64,000 nucleotides of DNA, from the NCBI RefSeq assembly GCF_009674585.1, contig NZ_WKJP01000001.1, positions 2,480,001 through 2,544,000 on the forward strand. The letters are read 5' to 3'. Source of the DNA: Haloferax marinisediminis. Its GTDB lineage: Archaea; Halobacteriota; Halobacteria; Halobacteriales; Haloferacaceae. Positions 17,363 to 26,497 of this stretch are shown here, piece after piece (positions within the stretch are counted from its first letter, which is position 1; every line of letters begins with the position of its first letter). The notes under the pieces were generated by a model. The model did not search any database. It saw nothing but the letters and a program-made list of their open reading frames with translations, and had not been told where the DNA came from. The position numbers and the translations under genes are program-made.

Positions 17363-17989
17363 CTACCTGACGAGATACGGGTCGTCGCCAGGAATGAACC
17401 GACCGAGGTCGGATTCGCGGCGGAAGTCTGTCGACTGGAGGGTCATGAGGCCGGCAACGAGTTCGTCGTGGTCGTCGTCGTCCCACTCGAGTGGGTCTTT
17501 GATGGGGACTACGAGAAATCCACTGCCACGAATCTCTTGTCCGTGGAGCGATTCCATGTCGATATCTGTCTTCCACCCGACTGAGGTGTAGTTGTTCAAG
17601 ACGTGTTCTGTCGCAACTGCGCCGACGGGGAGGAGAACGTGGGCGGCAATTGCTCGGAGTTCGGCGTCGAAGAACCGCTCCATGTCAGTGTAGTCGTGCG
17701 CGGTCGGCGCCCCATCTGGGACACACATGTGCAGATACGACATGAACGTCTTGTCCACTACTGGTTCGTCGCCCGTCGTCTCCAAGAGCCCCGAATCTTC
17801 GAGCGCTGCTTGGAGTTGCTTGCCTGCGTCGTTCGTAAACGGCGTCCCGGCGTCGACGCCACCGTGGACGCCGGGGTGGTCACCGATGACGTGAAAGTCA
17901 GCGTTGGCGTCGCCGTAGCCGGGGACGAACCGGTCACACGACGGGCGCATGTCGAACGGATTGCTCGTGCGGTCGGTTACGTTCCTCAC
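17363..17989 (-). CDS. Uracil-DNA glycosylase superfamily protein
   Basis: A 208-residue protein. The segment CDRFVPGYGDANADFHVIGDHPGVHGG matches the family-4/5 UDG start, with GDHPG in place of the usual GE[AS]PG active-site motif. A central region (FMSYLHMCVPDG) corresponds to the N/D-containing second strand. The final HPS-like motif is not clear, and the Fe-S cysteine set of family 4 is incomplete, so enzymatic activity is uncertain. I chose GTG at 17989; the frame extends upstream into unrelated sequence. It follows the DUF5793-like gene on the same strand. Confidence 0.75.
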   Translation of the reverse strand: MRNVTDRTSNPFDMRPSCDRFVPGYGDANADFHVIGDHPGVHGGVDAGTPFTNDAGKQLQAALEDSGLLETTGDEPVVDKTFMSYLHMCVPDGAPTAHDYTDMERFFDAELRAIAAHVLLPVGAVATEHVLNNYTSVGWKTDIDMESLHGQEIRGSGFLVVPIKDPLEWDDDDHDELVAGLMTLQSTDFRRESDLGRFIPGDDPYLVR

Positions 17990-18077
17990 GATAGGTTCTG
18001 AGGCGTCGGTCGATAAAGAAGACGTGGTTCGCTCCGAAATTGGACACGAACGAGCGTGAGCAACCCGCTCGCGTCCG

Positions 18078-18551
18078 TCAGAGTTCGACGCCAGAGGGGA
18101 TGAGACTCCGGCCACGAAGCAGTCCGCCGTCTGCATCGTAGACGAGGAACATCGACTTCTCGAACGTCGCGAAGTGCTCGCCTTCGATGGCCACGTCGAC
18201 GCGGTAGTGTCCGTCCTCGTCGTCTGAGTGTCGGCCGTACTCGCGGGCTGCGCCGATGAACGTCAGTACGTCGACCGCGTCGGCGTTGAGTTCGAGGACG
18301 TAGTCACCGGTCAATCGGTCTGTTACACTCACGACGCCTCGTGTTTCGGGGTCGTTGATTGGCCCTTGGAGACGCAAAGCTACGTCTAAGTCCTCGGCAG
18401 CGAGGACGTCGCCACCAGGAGCGGAGAATCGTTCTCGGAGGTCCTCGGGTGGGCCATAAAAGTCGATAGAAACCGTCGGTTGGCGAGGAGGCTCGTCCTC
18501 CTCGTACCAATCGACGTCGCGAACGTCGAGTTCAAAGTAGTCACGCCGCAT
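18078..18551 (-). CDS. Conserved haloarchaeal protein (DUF5793-like)
   Basis: A 157-residue acidic soluble protein beginning MRRDYFELDVRDVDW, which I recognise as the start of a haloarchaeal family annotated DUF5793. It contains alternating strands such as DVALRLQGPINDPETRGVVSVTDRLTGDYVLELNAD and ends SLIPSGVEL. There is no signal peptide, membrane helix or catalytic motif, and no function is known. It lies 88 nt upstream of the glycosylase-like gene on the same strand and diverges from the membrane protein gene at 18692. Confidence 0.75.
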   Translation of the reverse strand: MRRDYFELDVRDVDWYEEDEPPRQPTVSIDFYGPPEDLRERFSAPGGDVLAAEDLDVALRLQGPINDPETRGVVSVTDRLTGDYVLELNADAVDVLTFIGAAREYGRHSDDEDGHYRVDVAIEGEHFATFEKSMFLVYDADGGLLRGRSLIPSGVEL

Positions 18552-18656
18552 TCCGTACGCGTACTACTATTGCGCGGCCTATTAACGTGACGCCCACACA
18601 CAGACACGTGTCAGACACAGTGACCTCGGCCGCGGTGTCCAGTGGCTAGCAGGTCG

Positions 18657-18668
18657 GTAGTTTTTACC
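18657..18668 (+). promoter_or_regulatory. TATA-like element for the membrane protein gene at 18692
   Basis: GTAGTTTTTACC, centred about 29 nt before the ATG, fits a leaderless promoter. Confidence 0.45.
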
Positions 18669-18691
18669 TGTCGCACTGTGCCGGTTGTCGC

Positions 18692-19189
18692 ATGGTCTGG
18701 GTCCGGTCTGAGCACGCAGGTGCATTGGCAGTCGTCTCGACGTGGCTCTGCGCACTTCTCCCGTGGAACATCACCTACTCGTCGAGTATCGCTGGCATCA
18801 GTCTCTTGTTCGTCAGGTTTCCGTTCGTCGAGATTCAGTACGCGTGGGGGCTCTCTCAACGTGTCGCCGTCCGCGACCCACTGTCGGCGATGACGCTTCA
18901 GGCTGGACAGTCCGTCGCAGTCGCCTATCAGACGTGGCTTCTCGGTGCGGCCGCGATGGCGCTCGCACTCCTGTTTTCGTTCGGCTACTACCTTCGCGAG
19001 GATAGTCTCGAAGCGGGACCAGTCGACCCAGTTCGACTCCTCGGGGGACTCCTCGGCGTCGTCGGCGTCGTTCTCGCTGCGTCTTCGTATCTACTGGCGA
19101 CGCGAGGGATTCCGGGCCTCCCGCTTCCCGTCGGCGTCGTTATCGCGTTCGTCTTTGCCGGTATCCTGCTGACGGTCGAACGTTCCTGA
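18692..19189 (+). CDS. Conserved multi-pass membrane protein
   Basis: A 165-residue protein with four likely membrane helices: about residues 9-25 (ALAVVSTWLCALLPW), 76-98 (VAYQTWLLGAAAMALALLFSF), 114-134 (LLGGLLGVVGVVLAASSYLLA) and 142-161. A soluble loop, FRFPFVEIQYAWGLSQRV in part, lies after the first helix. I know similar proteins only as uncharacterised haloarchaeal membrane proteins. It is followed by the pilB gene 65 nt downstream, but a separate promoter there suggests independent transcription. Confidence 0.78.
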   Translation: MVWVRSEHAGALAVVSTWLCALLPWNITYSSSIAGISLLFVRFPFVEIQYAWGLSQRVAVRDPLSAMTLQAGQSVAVAYQTWLLGAAAMALALLFSFGYYLREDSLEAGPVDPVRLLGGLLGVVGVVLAASSYLLATRGIPGLPLPVGVVIAFVFAGILLTVERS

Positions 19190-19254
19190 CTGGAACGCGC
19201 GGACCATTTAAGTAGTGACCTCTCATACCACCCGACCAACCGATTCGGGTGACG

Positions 19255-20949
19255 ATGCCACGAGATACCACGAGAGACACGAAACCGACTAGCGATACTG
19301 CGGCCGACCGTGGGGTGTTCCGACTCCTCCAAGATGGCGACTTCGACGTCGCCGCCGCCGAGACCAGACGAATCCTCCGGCGGACCGCAGAGATGCTCCG
19401 TGGGTCGAACCTGAACGTCCGCCCGCTCACACCGGGCGACACCCCGTTGGGAACGTTCGACGTTCCACCGGGGCACGAAGAGAGAGAACGCTACTGGGTG
19501 AACGCGCCGTTCGCGTACGTCGTCGTCACGTTCGATACGAACGCGACTGCGCATCACTACCACGTCGTCGAACCGGACCTCGACGAGTTCGAAGCGTCGT
19601 TACTCGAACGTGTCCGCACGGACATCCGTGACCCGCTGTTGTACAAACGGGACGTCGACCCGACGAGCGAGGAAACGCTCACGAACGAACTCGCGTCACT
19701 CCTCGAACAGTACGGCCTCGACTTCGGGATGAACTCGTTTCACACCCTGTTGTACTATCTCAGGCGGGATTTCCACGGGTACGGCCCCCTCGACCCGTTG
19801 ATGCACGACCCGAACATCGAGGACATCTCCTGTGATGGCTACAACCTCCCGCTGTTCGTCTATCACGACGACTACACCGACATCGTGACGAACGTCTCCT
19901 TCGAGAGCGAGGAACTCGACAACTTCGTCATCCGCCTCGCACAGCGGTCTGGCCAGCACATCAGCGTCGGCGACCCGGTGCTCGGGACGACGCTCCCCAA
20001 CGGCGCCCGTGCGGAACTCGCACTGGGTGAAGAGGTGACGCCGCGCGGGTCGGCGTTCACCGTCCGAATGTACGCAGAAGAGCCGTTCACACCCATCGAC
20101 CTCGTCGAGTACGGAACGTTCTCTATCGAACAGATGGCGTATCTGTGGCTCTGTATCGAACACAACAAGAGCCTCATCTTCGCGGGCGGGACTGCGTCGG
20201 GGAAGACCACCTCGATGAACGCCGTCTCGATGTTCGTTCCGCCCCGGTCGAAGGTGCTGTCTATCGAGGACACTCGCGAACTCGCGTTGTACCACGACAA
20301 CTGGCTGTCGTCGGTCACCCGGGAGCGCATCCACGAGGGGACGGATATCACGATGTACGACCTCTTGCGGTCTGCACTCCGCCACCGACCGGAGTACATC
20401 ATCGTCGGCGAAGTCCGCGGTGAGGAAGCAGTGACGCTCTTCCAGGCGATGAACACGGGTCACACGACGTTCTCGACGATGCACGCCGACAGCATCGAGA
20501 CGGTCATCAACAGACTGGAGAACGAACCCATCAACGTCCCTCGGGCGATGGTCCAGTCGCTCGACCTCCTGTGTGTGCAGACACTCACGCGCCACGACGG
20601 CGAACGCGTCCGCCGGTCACAGACGATTGGCGAGATTGGGGATATCGACCAGCGAACCGGCGAACTCGACTACTCCGCCGCGTTCTCGTGGGACCCGATG
20701 GACGACACGTTCACCCAGAGCGACAGTTCGTTGCTCGACGAGATTCAGCGTGAAAACGGATGGTCCCGGACAGAGGTTCGCCGTGAACTCCGCCAGCGTG
20801 AACAGTTCCTCCGCTACCTCCTCGACAAAGGTGTCTCCGACTTCCGGCGGTTCACTGCACTCATCAACGAGTACTACGCCGACGCCGACGACGTAATGGC
20901 TCGCGTCGAGGCCGACGAGAACCTCGCCGACGTTGGTGTGGGTAACTAA
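19255..20949 (+). CDS. pilB: Type IV pilus assembly ATPase PilB (secretion ATPase)
   Basis: A 564-residue type II/IV secretion ATPase. It contains Walker A in AGGTASGKTTSMNA (about residue 307), an Asp box near RSKVLSIEDTRELAL, and Walker B in YIIVGEVRGEEA, followed by the His box TGHTTFSTMHAD. The ~200 N-terminal residues form the archaeal-type N domain. ATP hydrolysis powers pilin polymerisation through the PilC platform. The next gene, pilC, starts one base after this stop (TAA-C-ATG), so they form an operon. A TATA-like CATTTAAGT lies near 19205-19213, giving a short leader. Haloarchaea have several pilB-pilC pairs; the paralogue number is not clear. Confidence 0.92.
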   Translation: MPRDTTRDTKPTSDTAADRGVFRLLQDGDFDVAAAETRRILRRTAEMLRGSNLNVRPLTPGDTPLGTFDVPPGHEERERYWVNAPFAYVVVTFDTNATAHHYHVVEPDLDEFEASLLERVRTDIRDPLLYKRDVDPTSEETLTNELASLLEQYGLDFGMNSFHTLLYYLRRDFHGYGPLDPLMHDPNIEDISCDGYNLPLFVYHDDYTDIVTNVSFESEELDNFVIRLAQRSGQHISVGDPVLGTTLPNGARAELALGEEVTPRGSAFTVRMYAEEPFTPIDLVEYGTFSIEQMAYLWLCIEHNKSLIFAGGTASGKTTSMNAVSMFVPPRSKVLSIEDTRELALYHDNWLSSVTRERIHEGTDITMYDLLRSALRHRPEYIIVGEVRGEEAVTLFQAMNTGHTTFSTMHADSIETVINRLENEPINVPRAMVQSLDLLCVQTLTRHDGERVRRSQTIGEIGDIDQRTGELDYSAAFSWDPMDDTFTQSDSSLLDEIQRENGWSRTEVRRELRQREQFLRYLLDKGVSDFRRFTALINEYYADADDVMARVEADENLADVGVGN

Positions 20950-20950
20950 C

Positions 20951-23137
20951 ATGGAGTTCGGCCTGTATCTGTTGCCACTCCTCGCCGCGATTGCACTCGT
21001 GCTTCCTGTGGTGCTGTCCCCAGTGAGCAAGCGCGCCGACTTGATCGTCTCGCAGGTCGCACTCCCCATCTTTGGCTTCTACGTCGCCAACGAGAACCCA
21101 CGGCGCCGCGAGCAGCGACAGCGACTCCGCGCGGCACACATCGGCGTCACACACCGCGTGTACGCCTCACGGACCCTGCTCATGGCGGGTGTCTTCGGTG
21201 TCGCAGGGAGTATCGTCGGCGTCTACATCGCCGCCGGTGTGCTGGAGTCGCTCGCCGTCTCGTCCGAGTCGGTTCAGTCGACGCTTCCCGTCGCACTCCA
21301 GTTCCTCGGCGGGCTCACGAGCATTTCTCAACTCTCACTGAGTGAACTCTTCGTCATCCTGTTGTTCTTCAGCGCGACCATCGGAACGACGCTCGCCGGT
21401 GGCATCTATTGGATTCGCTGGTACTACCTCGTCGAACGGGCAGAGACTCGGGCGACGGAGATAGAAGCGACGCTCCCGCGGACGGTCGCGTTCACGTTCG
21501 CACTCTCTCGGTCGGGGATGTCGTTTCCGAAGGTCCTCGAAACGCTCGCTCGAAACGAAGCGGTCTACGGTGAAGCGGCCCGCGAAGTGAGTATCGCTGT
21601 CCGCGACATGGACGCGTTCGGGACGGACGTGCTCACCGCACTCCAATCGATGGCCTTGCGGACCCCGAGTCCGAACCTCGAAGAGTTCGCCGCGAACCTC
21701 GCGAGCGTCCTCAGCAGTGGGCGAAACCTCTCGTCGTTCCTCCGCGAGCAGTACGAGCGGTTTCAGGCAGAGGCGGAGGCCCAACAACAACAGTATCTCG
21801 AACTCCTCGCGACGCTCGCCGAGGTGTACGTCACCGTCCTCGTCGCGGGACCGTTGTTCTTCATCACCGTCCTCGTCGTCATCGGTCTCGTCCTCGCCGA
21901 CACGCTGACCATCATCAGATTCATCGGCTACGTCGCGATTCCGTTGGCCAGTTTCGCGTTCATCAACTACATCGACGGGATTACGCGGTCGCTCCGAGGC
22001 GCCGTCGTCGTCGACGACGACATCGAGACGGCGAGCGACTCGATTCGGTCTATCGAGAATCGGAACACCGTGGGTTCACGGCCCGCCACGGACGGTGGTG
22101 AGACTGTCGACCGATGGCGAGTGAACCGTGAACGACTCGCTGCGTACGACCGGTTCAGTTGGCTTCGAAAGTGGGTCAACCGCCCGCTCGACAGCCTCAG
22201 TAACCATCCGTTTGCGACGCTCGGCATCACCATCCCACTCGGGGTTCTCTGGGTCGCAGTTCAGTCGTCGCTGCCGTCCGTTCCGTCGATTGGACTCCCA
22301 TCGTCGCTGCCGACCACCCCGGCCGTTGCACTCTCGCCGACGTCGACCACGACCCAAGCGATTTTCGAGGCGGTCGACGCTGTCGACCAGCACGTCGTCG
22401 AGGCACTCATCGTCGCACTGGTCGCCATCGCGCTCGTCCACGAGGTTCGGAAGCGACGGGTCCGTGCCATCGAACAGAGCATGCCCGACTTCCTCGACCG
22501 ACTCGCGAGCGTCAACGAGGCCGGCCTCACTGTCGTCCAGAGTCTTCGGCGTGTGTCGTCGTCAGACCTCGGCCCGCTCGGTGAGGAGGTCGAACGCACC
22601 TGCCGCGACATCGACTGGGGAGCGGACGCACAGACCGCACTTCGTCGCATGGACCGTCGGACGGCGAGTCCCATGGTCTCGCGGTCGGTCACGCTCATCA
22701 CCAACGCGATGAGTGCCAGTGGTGACCTCGCACCGGTCCTCAGAATCGCCGCCAACGAGGCACAGGACAGTCGGCGACTGGCCCGCGAACGGACCCAGGA
22801 GATGCTGACCTACCTCATCGTTATCTACATCTCGTTTTTCGTCTTCCTCGGCATCGTCGTGGCCCTGACCGTCTCGTTCATCCCCGCGGTCGAACAGGCG
22901 ACTGCGCAGGCGACGGTTGGGGCCGGCGGGATTGGCGGTGTCACCTCGGGCGCGTTCTCCGGTCTGCGTGACGTCGACACCAGAGCCTATTCGGTGCTGT
23001 TCTACCACCTCTCGGTGATACAGGGCGTCTGTTCGGGCCTCATCGCTGGACAGTTGGGCGAGGGCGAAATTGCCGACGGCATCAAGCACGCCGCCGTGCT
23101 CTTGACCATCACGTACGCACTGTTCCTGTTCATCTGA
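20951..23137 (+). CDS. pilC: Type IV pilus membrane platform protein PilC
   Basis: A 728-residue membrane protein with two T2SSF (TadC-like) domains, one around residues 160-330 (ATLPRTVAFTFALSRSGMSFPKVL) and one around 510-660 (SMPDFLDRLASVNEAGLTVVQSL). About nine hydrophobic helices are visible, including LLPLLAAIALVLPVVL at the N terminus, VTVLVAGPLFFITVLVVIGLVLA in the middle and LTYLIVIYISFFVFLGIVVAL near the end. It anchors the pilus base and partners with PilB. No prepilin with a class III signal peptide is adjacent; pilins are probably encoded elsewhere. Confidence 0.92.
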   Translation: MEFGLYLLPLLAAIALVLPVVLSPVSKRADLIVSQVALPIFGFYVANENPRRREQRQRLRAAHIGVTHRVYASRTLLMAGVFGVAGSIVGVYIAAGVLESLAVSSESVQSTLPVALQFLGGLTSISQLSLSELFVILLFFSATIGTTLAGGIYWIRWYYLVERAETRATEIEATLPRTVAFTFALSRSGMSFPKVLETLARNEAVYGEAAREVSIAVRDMDAFGTDVLTALQSMALRTPSPNLEEFAANLASVLSSGRNLSSFLREQYERFQAEAEAQQQQYLELLATLAEVYVTVLVAGPLFFITVLVVIGLVLADTLTIIRFIGYVAIPLASFAFINYIDGITRSLRGAVVVDDDIETASDSIRSIENRNTVGSRPATDGGETVDRWRVNRERLAAYDRFSWLRKWVNRPLDSLSNHPFATLGITIPLGVLWVAVQSSLPSVPSIGLPSSLPTTPAVALSPTSTTTQAIFEAVDAVDQHVVEALIVALVAIALVHEVRKRRVRAIEQSMPDFLDRLASVNEAGLTVVQSLRRVSSSDLGPLGEEVERTCRDIDWGADAQTALRRMDRRTASPMVSRSVTLITNAMSASGDLAPVLRIAANEAQDSRRLARERTQEMLTYLIVIYISFFVFLGIVVALTVSFIPAVEQATAQATVGAGGIGGVTSGAFSGLRDVDTRAYSVLFYHLSVIQGVCSGLIAGQLGEGEIADGIKHAAVLLTITYALFLFI

Positions 23138-23218
23138 GGCGAGGGAAGGGGTCGACCGCCGACCCGTCTTACCGCCGCGACCCGTGTACTCTTTGTCGCA
23201 GCACCGCCACCGGCCGGC

Positions 23219-23866
23219 ATGGACGAACCTCGAACGGCGGTCCGCGAGACGTACGACCGCATCGCGTCGCACTTCGCGTCCACACGCGAGTATCCGTGGC
23301 CAGAAGTCGAATCGTTCGTCACGGACGCGACGGCCGGCGGACCGGCCACGCGCGCACTCGACCTCGGGTGCGGGAACGGCCGCCACGTCGAACTGCTCTC
23401 TGGGCACGCCGACGACGTGGTCGGACTAGACGTGAGTCGCGGCCTCTTGGACGAGGCGACGACGAGAGCAACAGCGCGCGGGTTCGACGCCGGACTCGTT
23501 CAGGGAGATGCGTCGAGACTCCCGTTCGTCGACGACACGTTCGACCTCGCCGTCTACGTCGCGACGCTTCACCACCTCGCTCCCCGCGAGGCCCGAGTCG
23601 AGAGTCTGAACGAACTCGCTCGCGTCCTCACCTCGGATGGTCGCGCCCTCGTCAGTGCGTGGAGTACGGCACACGACACGTTCGACCGGGACGAGGGGTT
23701 CGATACGACGGTCGATTGGACGCTCCCCGGTGGCGAGACAGTTCCCCGGTACTACCACATCTATTCGCCCGACGAGTTCGACGCCGACCTCGACGCGAGT
23801 TCGCTCACGGTCGTCGAATCGGAGATTTCGAGCGGGAACTGTTACGCTGTCGTCACCGGCGTGTGA
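23219..23866 (+). CDS. Class I SAM methyltransferase, Trm9-like
   Basis: A 215-residue Rossmann methyltransferase: LDLGCGNGRHVE is motif I binding SAM, followed by VVGLDVS and GDASRLPFVDDTFDLAVYVATLHHL. The C-terminal part (PRYYHIYSPDEF, then SGNCYAVV) resembles Trm9/ABH8 methyltransferases, which methylate carboxymethyl-type modifications on tRNA wobble uridine. The tRNA role is inference from that similarity; general methyltransferases of small molecules share the core. It is a single gene between pilC and the flavoprotein gene. Confidence 0.85.
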   Translation: MDEPRTAVRETYDRIASHFASTREYPWPEVESFVTDATAGGPATRALDLGCGNGRHVELLSGHADDVVGLDVSRGLLDEATTRATARGFDAGLVQGDASRLPFVDDTFDLAVYVATLHHLAPREARVESLNELARVLTSDGRALVSAWSTAHDTFDRDEGFDTTVDWTLPGGETVPRYYHIYSPDEFDADLDASSLTVVESEISSGNCYAVVTGV

Positions 23867-23946
23867 GACACTGTCACATTTCGCGGCTGGATAGCATCCT
23901 CGCACAGGTGATGTGGGCTTAAGGCCGACCGGACGAATCGACGTAT

Positions 23947-24975
23947 ATGACCAAGACCGACGAACGGCAGGAGTACGAGGTGGTCGTCGTAGGTGGCGGC
24001 CCAGCAGGGTTGCAGACCGCACTCTACACGACACGACTGGGGCACGATACCGCCCTCGTCGACCGTGGTGGTGGCCGCGCAGCGATGATGCTCGACACGC
24101 ACAACGTCATCGGCGTCACCGAAGACCAGTCAGGGAACGAGTTCCTCGGCACCGCTCGGAAGCAACTCGAAAACTACGGCACCGACATCTACCGTGACCT
24201 CGTGACCGACGTCGAACAACTCGACGACGGTCGGTTCCGTCTCGTCGCCAACGACGGCGAGTTCATCGCCGAGCGCGTCGTCCTCGGCGTCGGGTTCAAC
24301 GACAAACGTCCAGAGCCACCGCTTCCCCGTACCGGGAAAGGACTCCATTACTGCCTCCACTGTGACGCCTACATGTTCGTCGACGAGTCAGTCTACGTCA
24401 TGGGCCACTCCGATTCTGCGGCGTACGTCGCGATGATTATGCTCAACTTCACCGACGACGTCGACATCCTCCTCCGTGGTGCGGAACCCTCGTGGTCCGA
24501 CGAGACGGACGAACTCGTCCGTGCGCACCCGGTCGATATCGTCGAAGAAGAGATTTCGGGGATGAACAAGCGCGACGACGGCTGGTTAGAGAGCTTCGAG
24601 TTCCAGGACGGGACCGTCCGTGAGTACAAAGGTGGCTTCGCGATGTACGGCTCTGAGTACAACACGACGCTCTTCGAAGGCCTCGGTGTCGAACTCAACG
24701 ACGACGGAACCGTCCCGGTCGACGACCACGGCCGGACGAACGTCGAGGGCGTCTTCGCAGTCGGAGACATCACCCCCGGCCACAACCAGATTCCCGTCGC
24801 CATGGGGAAAGGCGCGAAAGCCGGCATCGCCATCCACATGGAACTCCGAGAGTTCCCGAAGAGCCTCGAACAGATTCGCGCCGAGGGCGCAGTCGAACCC
24901 GACGAAGTCCCCGGTATCTCACCCACCCTCCTCGACAAGGCCAAGCAGTTCAACGAGTCCCACGCGGACGACTGA
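23947..24975 (+). CDS. Thioredoxin-reductase-like FAD/NAD(P)-dependent oxidoreductase
   Basis: A 342-residue flavoprotein. FAD binding is at VVVVGGGPAGLQTAL (about residues 11-25) and VFAVGDITPGHNQ near the end. A redox-active CxxC is present as HYCLHCDAY in the place where thioredoxin reductases have CATC, so disulfide chemistry is likely. The NADPH-binding glycine motif is changed to VYVMGHSDSAAYVA, which may alter the electron donor. It may reduce a thioredoxin-like partner or a low-molecular-weight thiol; no partner gene is adjacent. The last ~40 residues are an acidic extension with DKAKQFNESHADD. Confidence 0.88.
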   Translation: MTKTDERQEYEVVVVGGGPAGLQTALYTTRLGHDTALVDRGGGRAAMMLDTHNVIGVTEDQSGNEFLGTARKQLENYGTDIYRDLVTDVEQLDDGRFRLVANDGEFIAERVVLGVGFNDKRPEPPLPRTGKGLHYCLHCDAYMFVDESVYVMGHSDSAAYVAMIMLNFTDDVDILLRGAEPSWSDETDELVRAHPVDIVEEEISGMNKRDDGWLESFEFQDGTVREYKGGFAMYGSEYNTTLFEGLGVELNDDGTVPVDDHGRTNVEGVFAVGDITPGHNQIPVAMGKGAKAGIAIHMELREFPKSLEQIRAEGAVEPDEVPGISPTLLDKAKQFNESHADD

Positions 24976-25059
24976 CCGCGAAATTCGGGGAAAATCGGAG
25001 TAAATCGGGGGTGAGTAAACACCCACCTCAAGTTCTTCCGGACAGTATAGTCTCCAACG

Positions 25060-26367
25060 ATGAAACGTACTGGAATCACGACTGTCATGGTTGCGCTCCT
25101 CGTCGTCCTCGCGGGGTGCGCTGGCGGTGCAGGAACACTCACTGAAAGTCCGCAGTCCACGAGCGAAGCGACCGCAGAGACGACTGATGCATCCTCGACC
25201 GGCGGTTCCGACGCCGGTGAGTCTGGCACGGTGAACTTCTACGTCAGTGACGAAGAGAACGCCATCGGCGACTTCGAACACCTCAACGTCACCATCGAAC
25301 GCGTGACGTTCGTGCGCGCGGATGGCGGTGCTGACGACAGTTCGGACGTCGACGCCGAATCCAGCGAGGAGTCGACCGAAAACGAGTCAGACGACGAGAC
25401 GGCGACCGCTGAGCCGACGGTGAACGAGTCGAACACCACGGTCGAATCCAACGCGACGGCCGAGGTTAATGCAACGGCAAACGCGACGGTCGAGGCCGAC
25501 GCTGAAAACGAGTCCGAGGTCGAAGCGGAAAGTGAGGCCGAAGTCGAGGCTGAAGCTGAAGCCGAGTCCGACGACGGCGGGAAAGTGACCTACGAAGTGG
25601 AGAACGTCACCGTCGACCTGACGGAGCTGAAGGGCGACAACGCGACGCTCGTCGGCGCGTACGACCTCGAAAAGGGGAACTACAACGCAGTACACGTCCA
25701 CGTGACCGACGTCAACGGGACGCTCAAGACGGGCGAGAAAGTGAACATCAAACTCCCGAGTAACAAACTCAAACTCAACTCCGACTTCGTCGTCGAACAA
25801 GGTGGGTCCGTGGACTTCGTCTTCGACATCACCGCGTTCGAGGCCGGAGGAAGTGGAAAGTACATCCTCAAGCCCGTCATCAGCGAGTCCGGCACTGACG
25901 TTCCGATAACGAACGTCGACGAGGACGAAGCCGACGAGGCTGAAGAGGACGTCGAGGACGAAGACGAGAACGAAGCGACGGAAGCGAAGGGAGAATCCAA
26001 AGAGAAACGTGACAAAGACGAATCAGCAGCCGAAGGCGACGCAGAAGCCGAGGCAGACGCCGAACTGAACGTCACGTTCGATGGGAACGTGACGGCCGGT
26101 GAGAACGCGACGCTCGTCGTCACCCAGAACGGGACGGTAGTCGAGAACGCCTCGGTCATGGTGAACGACGAAGTCGCCGGGTCGACTGACGCCAACGGAA
26201 CACTCGTCGTCGAGATCCCCGCGACGAGTGAAGTGACGGTGAAAGTCACACACGACGACGCCGAGGCTGAAGTCGAGTTCGAGTTCGAGGATGTGACGGG
26301 CGAAATCACCGAAGACGACTCGCAGAAGGCCGACAACCCCGGAAAATCGGACAACAGTAACGCCTGA
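25060..26367 (+). CDS. DUF4382-type acidic lipoprotein
   Basis: A 435-residue exported protein with a Sec-like signal and lipobox (VVLAGCAGG), without twin arginine. A DUF4382 core is split: NFYVSDEENAIGDFEHLNVTIERVTF near residues 59-85, then after a long acidic insert EVENVTVDLTELKGDNATLVG and NAVHVHVTDVNG up to KYILKPVISES. The insert (about residues 90-175) and a second low-complexity block (about 290-335) are full of Glu, Ala and Asn-x-Ser/Thr sequons, so heavy N-glycosylation is possible. The C-terminal ~90 residues look like an Ig-like or carboxypeptidase-regulatory-like fold (NGTVVENASVMVNDEVAGSTDANG). Function is unknown; probably a cell-surface protein. Confidence 0.85.
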   Translation: MKRTGITTVMVALLVVLAGCAGGAGTLTESPQSTSEATAETTDASSTGGSDAGESGTVNFYVSDEENAIGDFEHLNVTIERVTFVRADGGADDSSDVDAESSEESTENESDDETATAEPTVNESNTTVESNATAEVNATANATVEADAENESEVEAESEAEVEAEAEAESDDGGKVTYEVENVTVDLTELKGDNATLVGAYDLEKGNYNAVHVHVTDVNGTLKTGEKVNIKLPSNKLKLNSDFVVEQGGSVDFVFDITAFEAGGSGKYILKPVISESGTDVPITNVDEDEADEAEEDVEDEDENEATEAKGESKEKRDKDESAAEGDAEAEADAELNVTFDGNVTAGENATLVVTQNGTVVENASVMVNDEVAGSTDANGTLVVEIPATSEVTVKVTHDDAEAEVEFEFEDVTGEITEDDSQKADNPGKSDNSNA

Positions 26368-26427
26368 CCGAAAAGGTAACATCCTTATTGTGGCGTCGAG
26401 AATGAGCAGATAGACGCTGGCTACGAG

Positions 26428-26497
26428 CGCACCGGTGTCTCGGCCAAACGAAGTGAGGCCGAGGCTCGGTGCGAACGAGTGCAGCGAGTTCGCACCG
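26428..26497. repeat. Direct and inverted repeats abutting tRNA-Gly
   Basis: CGCACCGGTG at 26428-26437 is repeated at 26491-26500, where it is the start of the tRNA. Between the copies are a hairpin with 7-bp arms CTCGGCC/GGCCGAG (26439-26463) and a 10-bp perfect inverted repeat CGGTGCGAAC/GTTCGCACCG (26467-26476 and 26488-26497). The right arm of the latter overlaps the tRNA acceptor strand. See findings. Confidence 0.8.

Noticed and set aside
22076-23407. Minus-strand ORFs opposite pilC
   Set aside because: They are Arg/Asp-rich shadows without conserved motifs; pilC membrane helices explain the strand.
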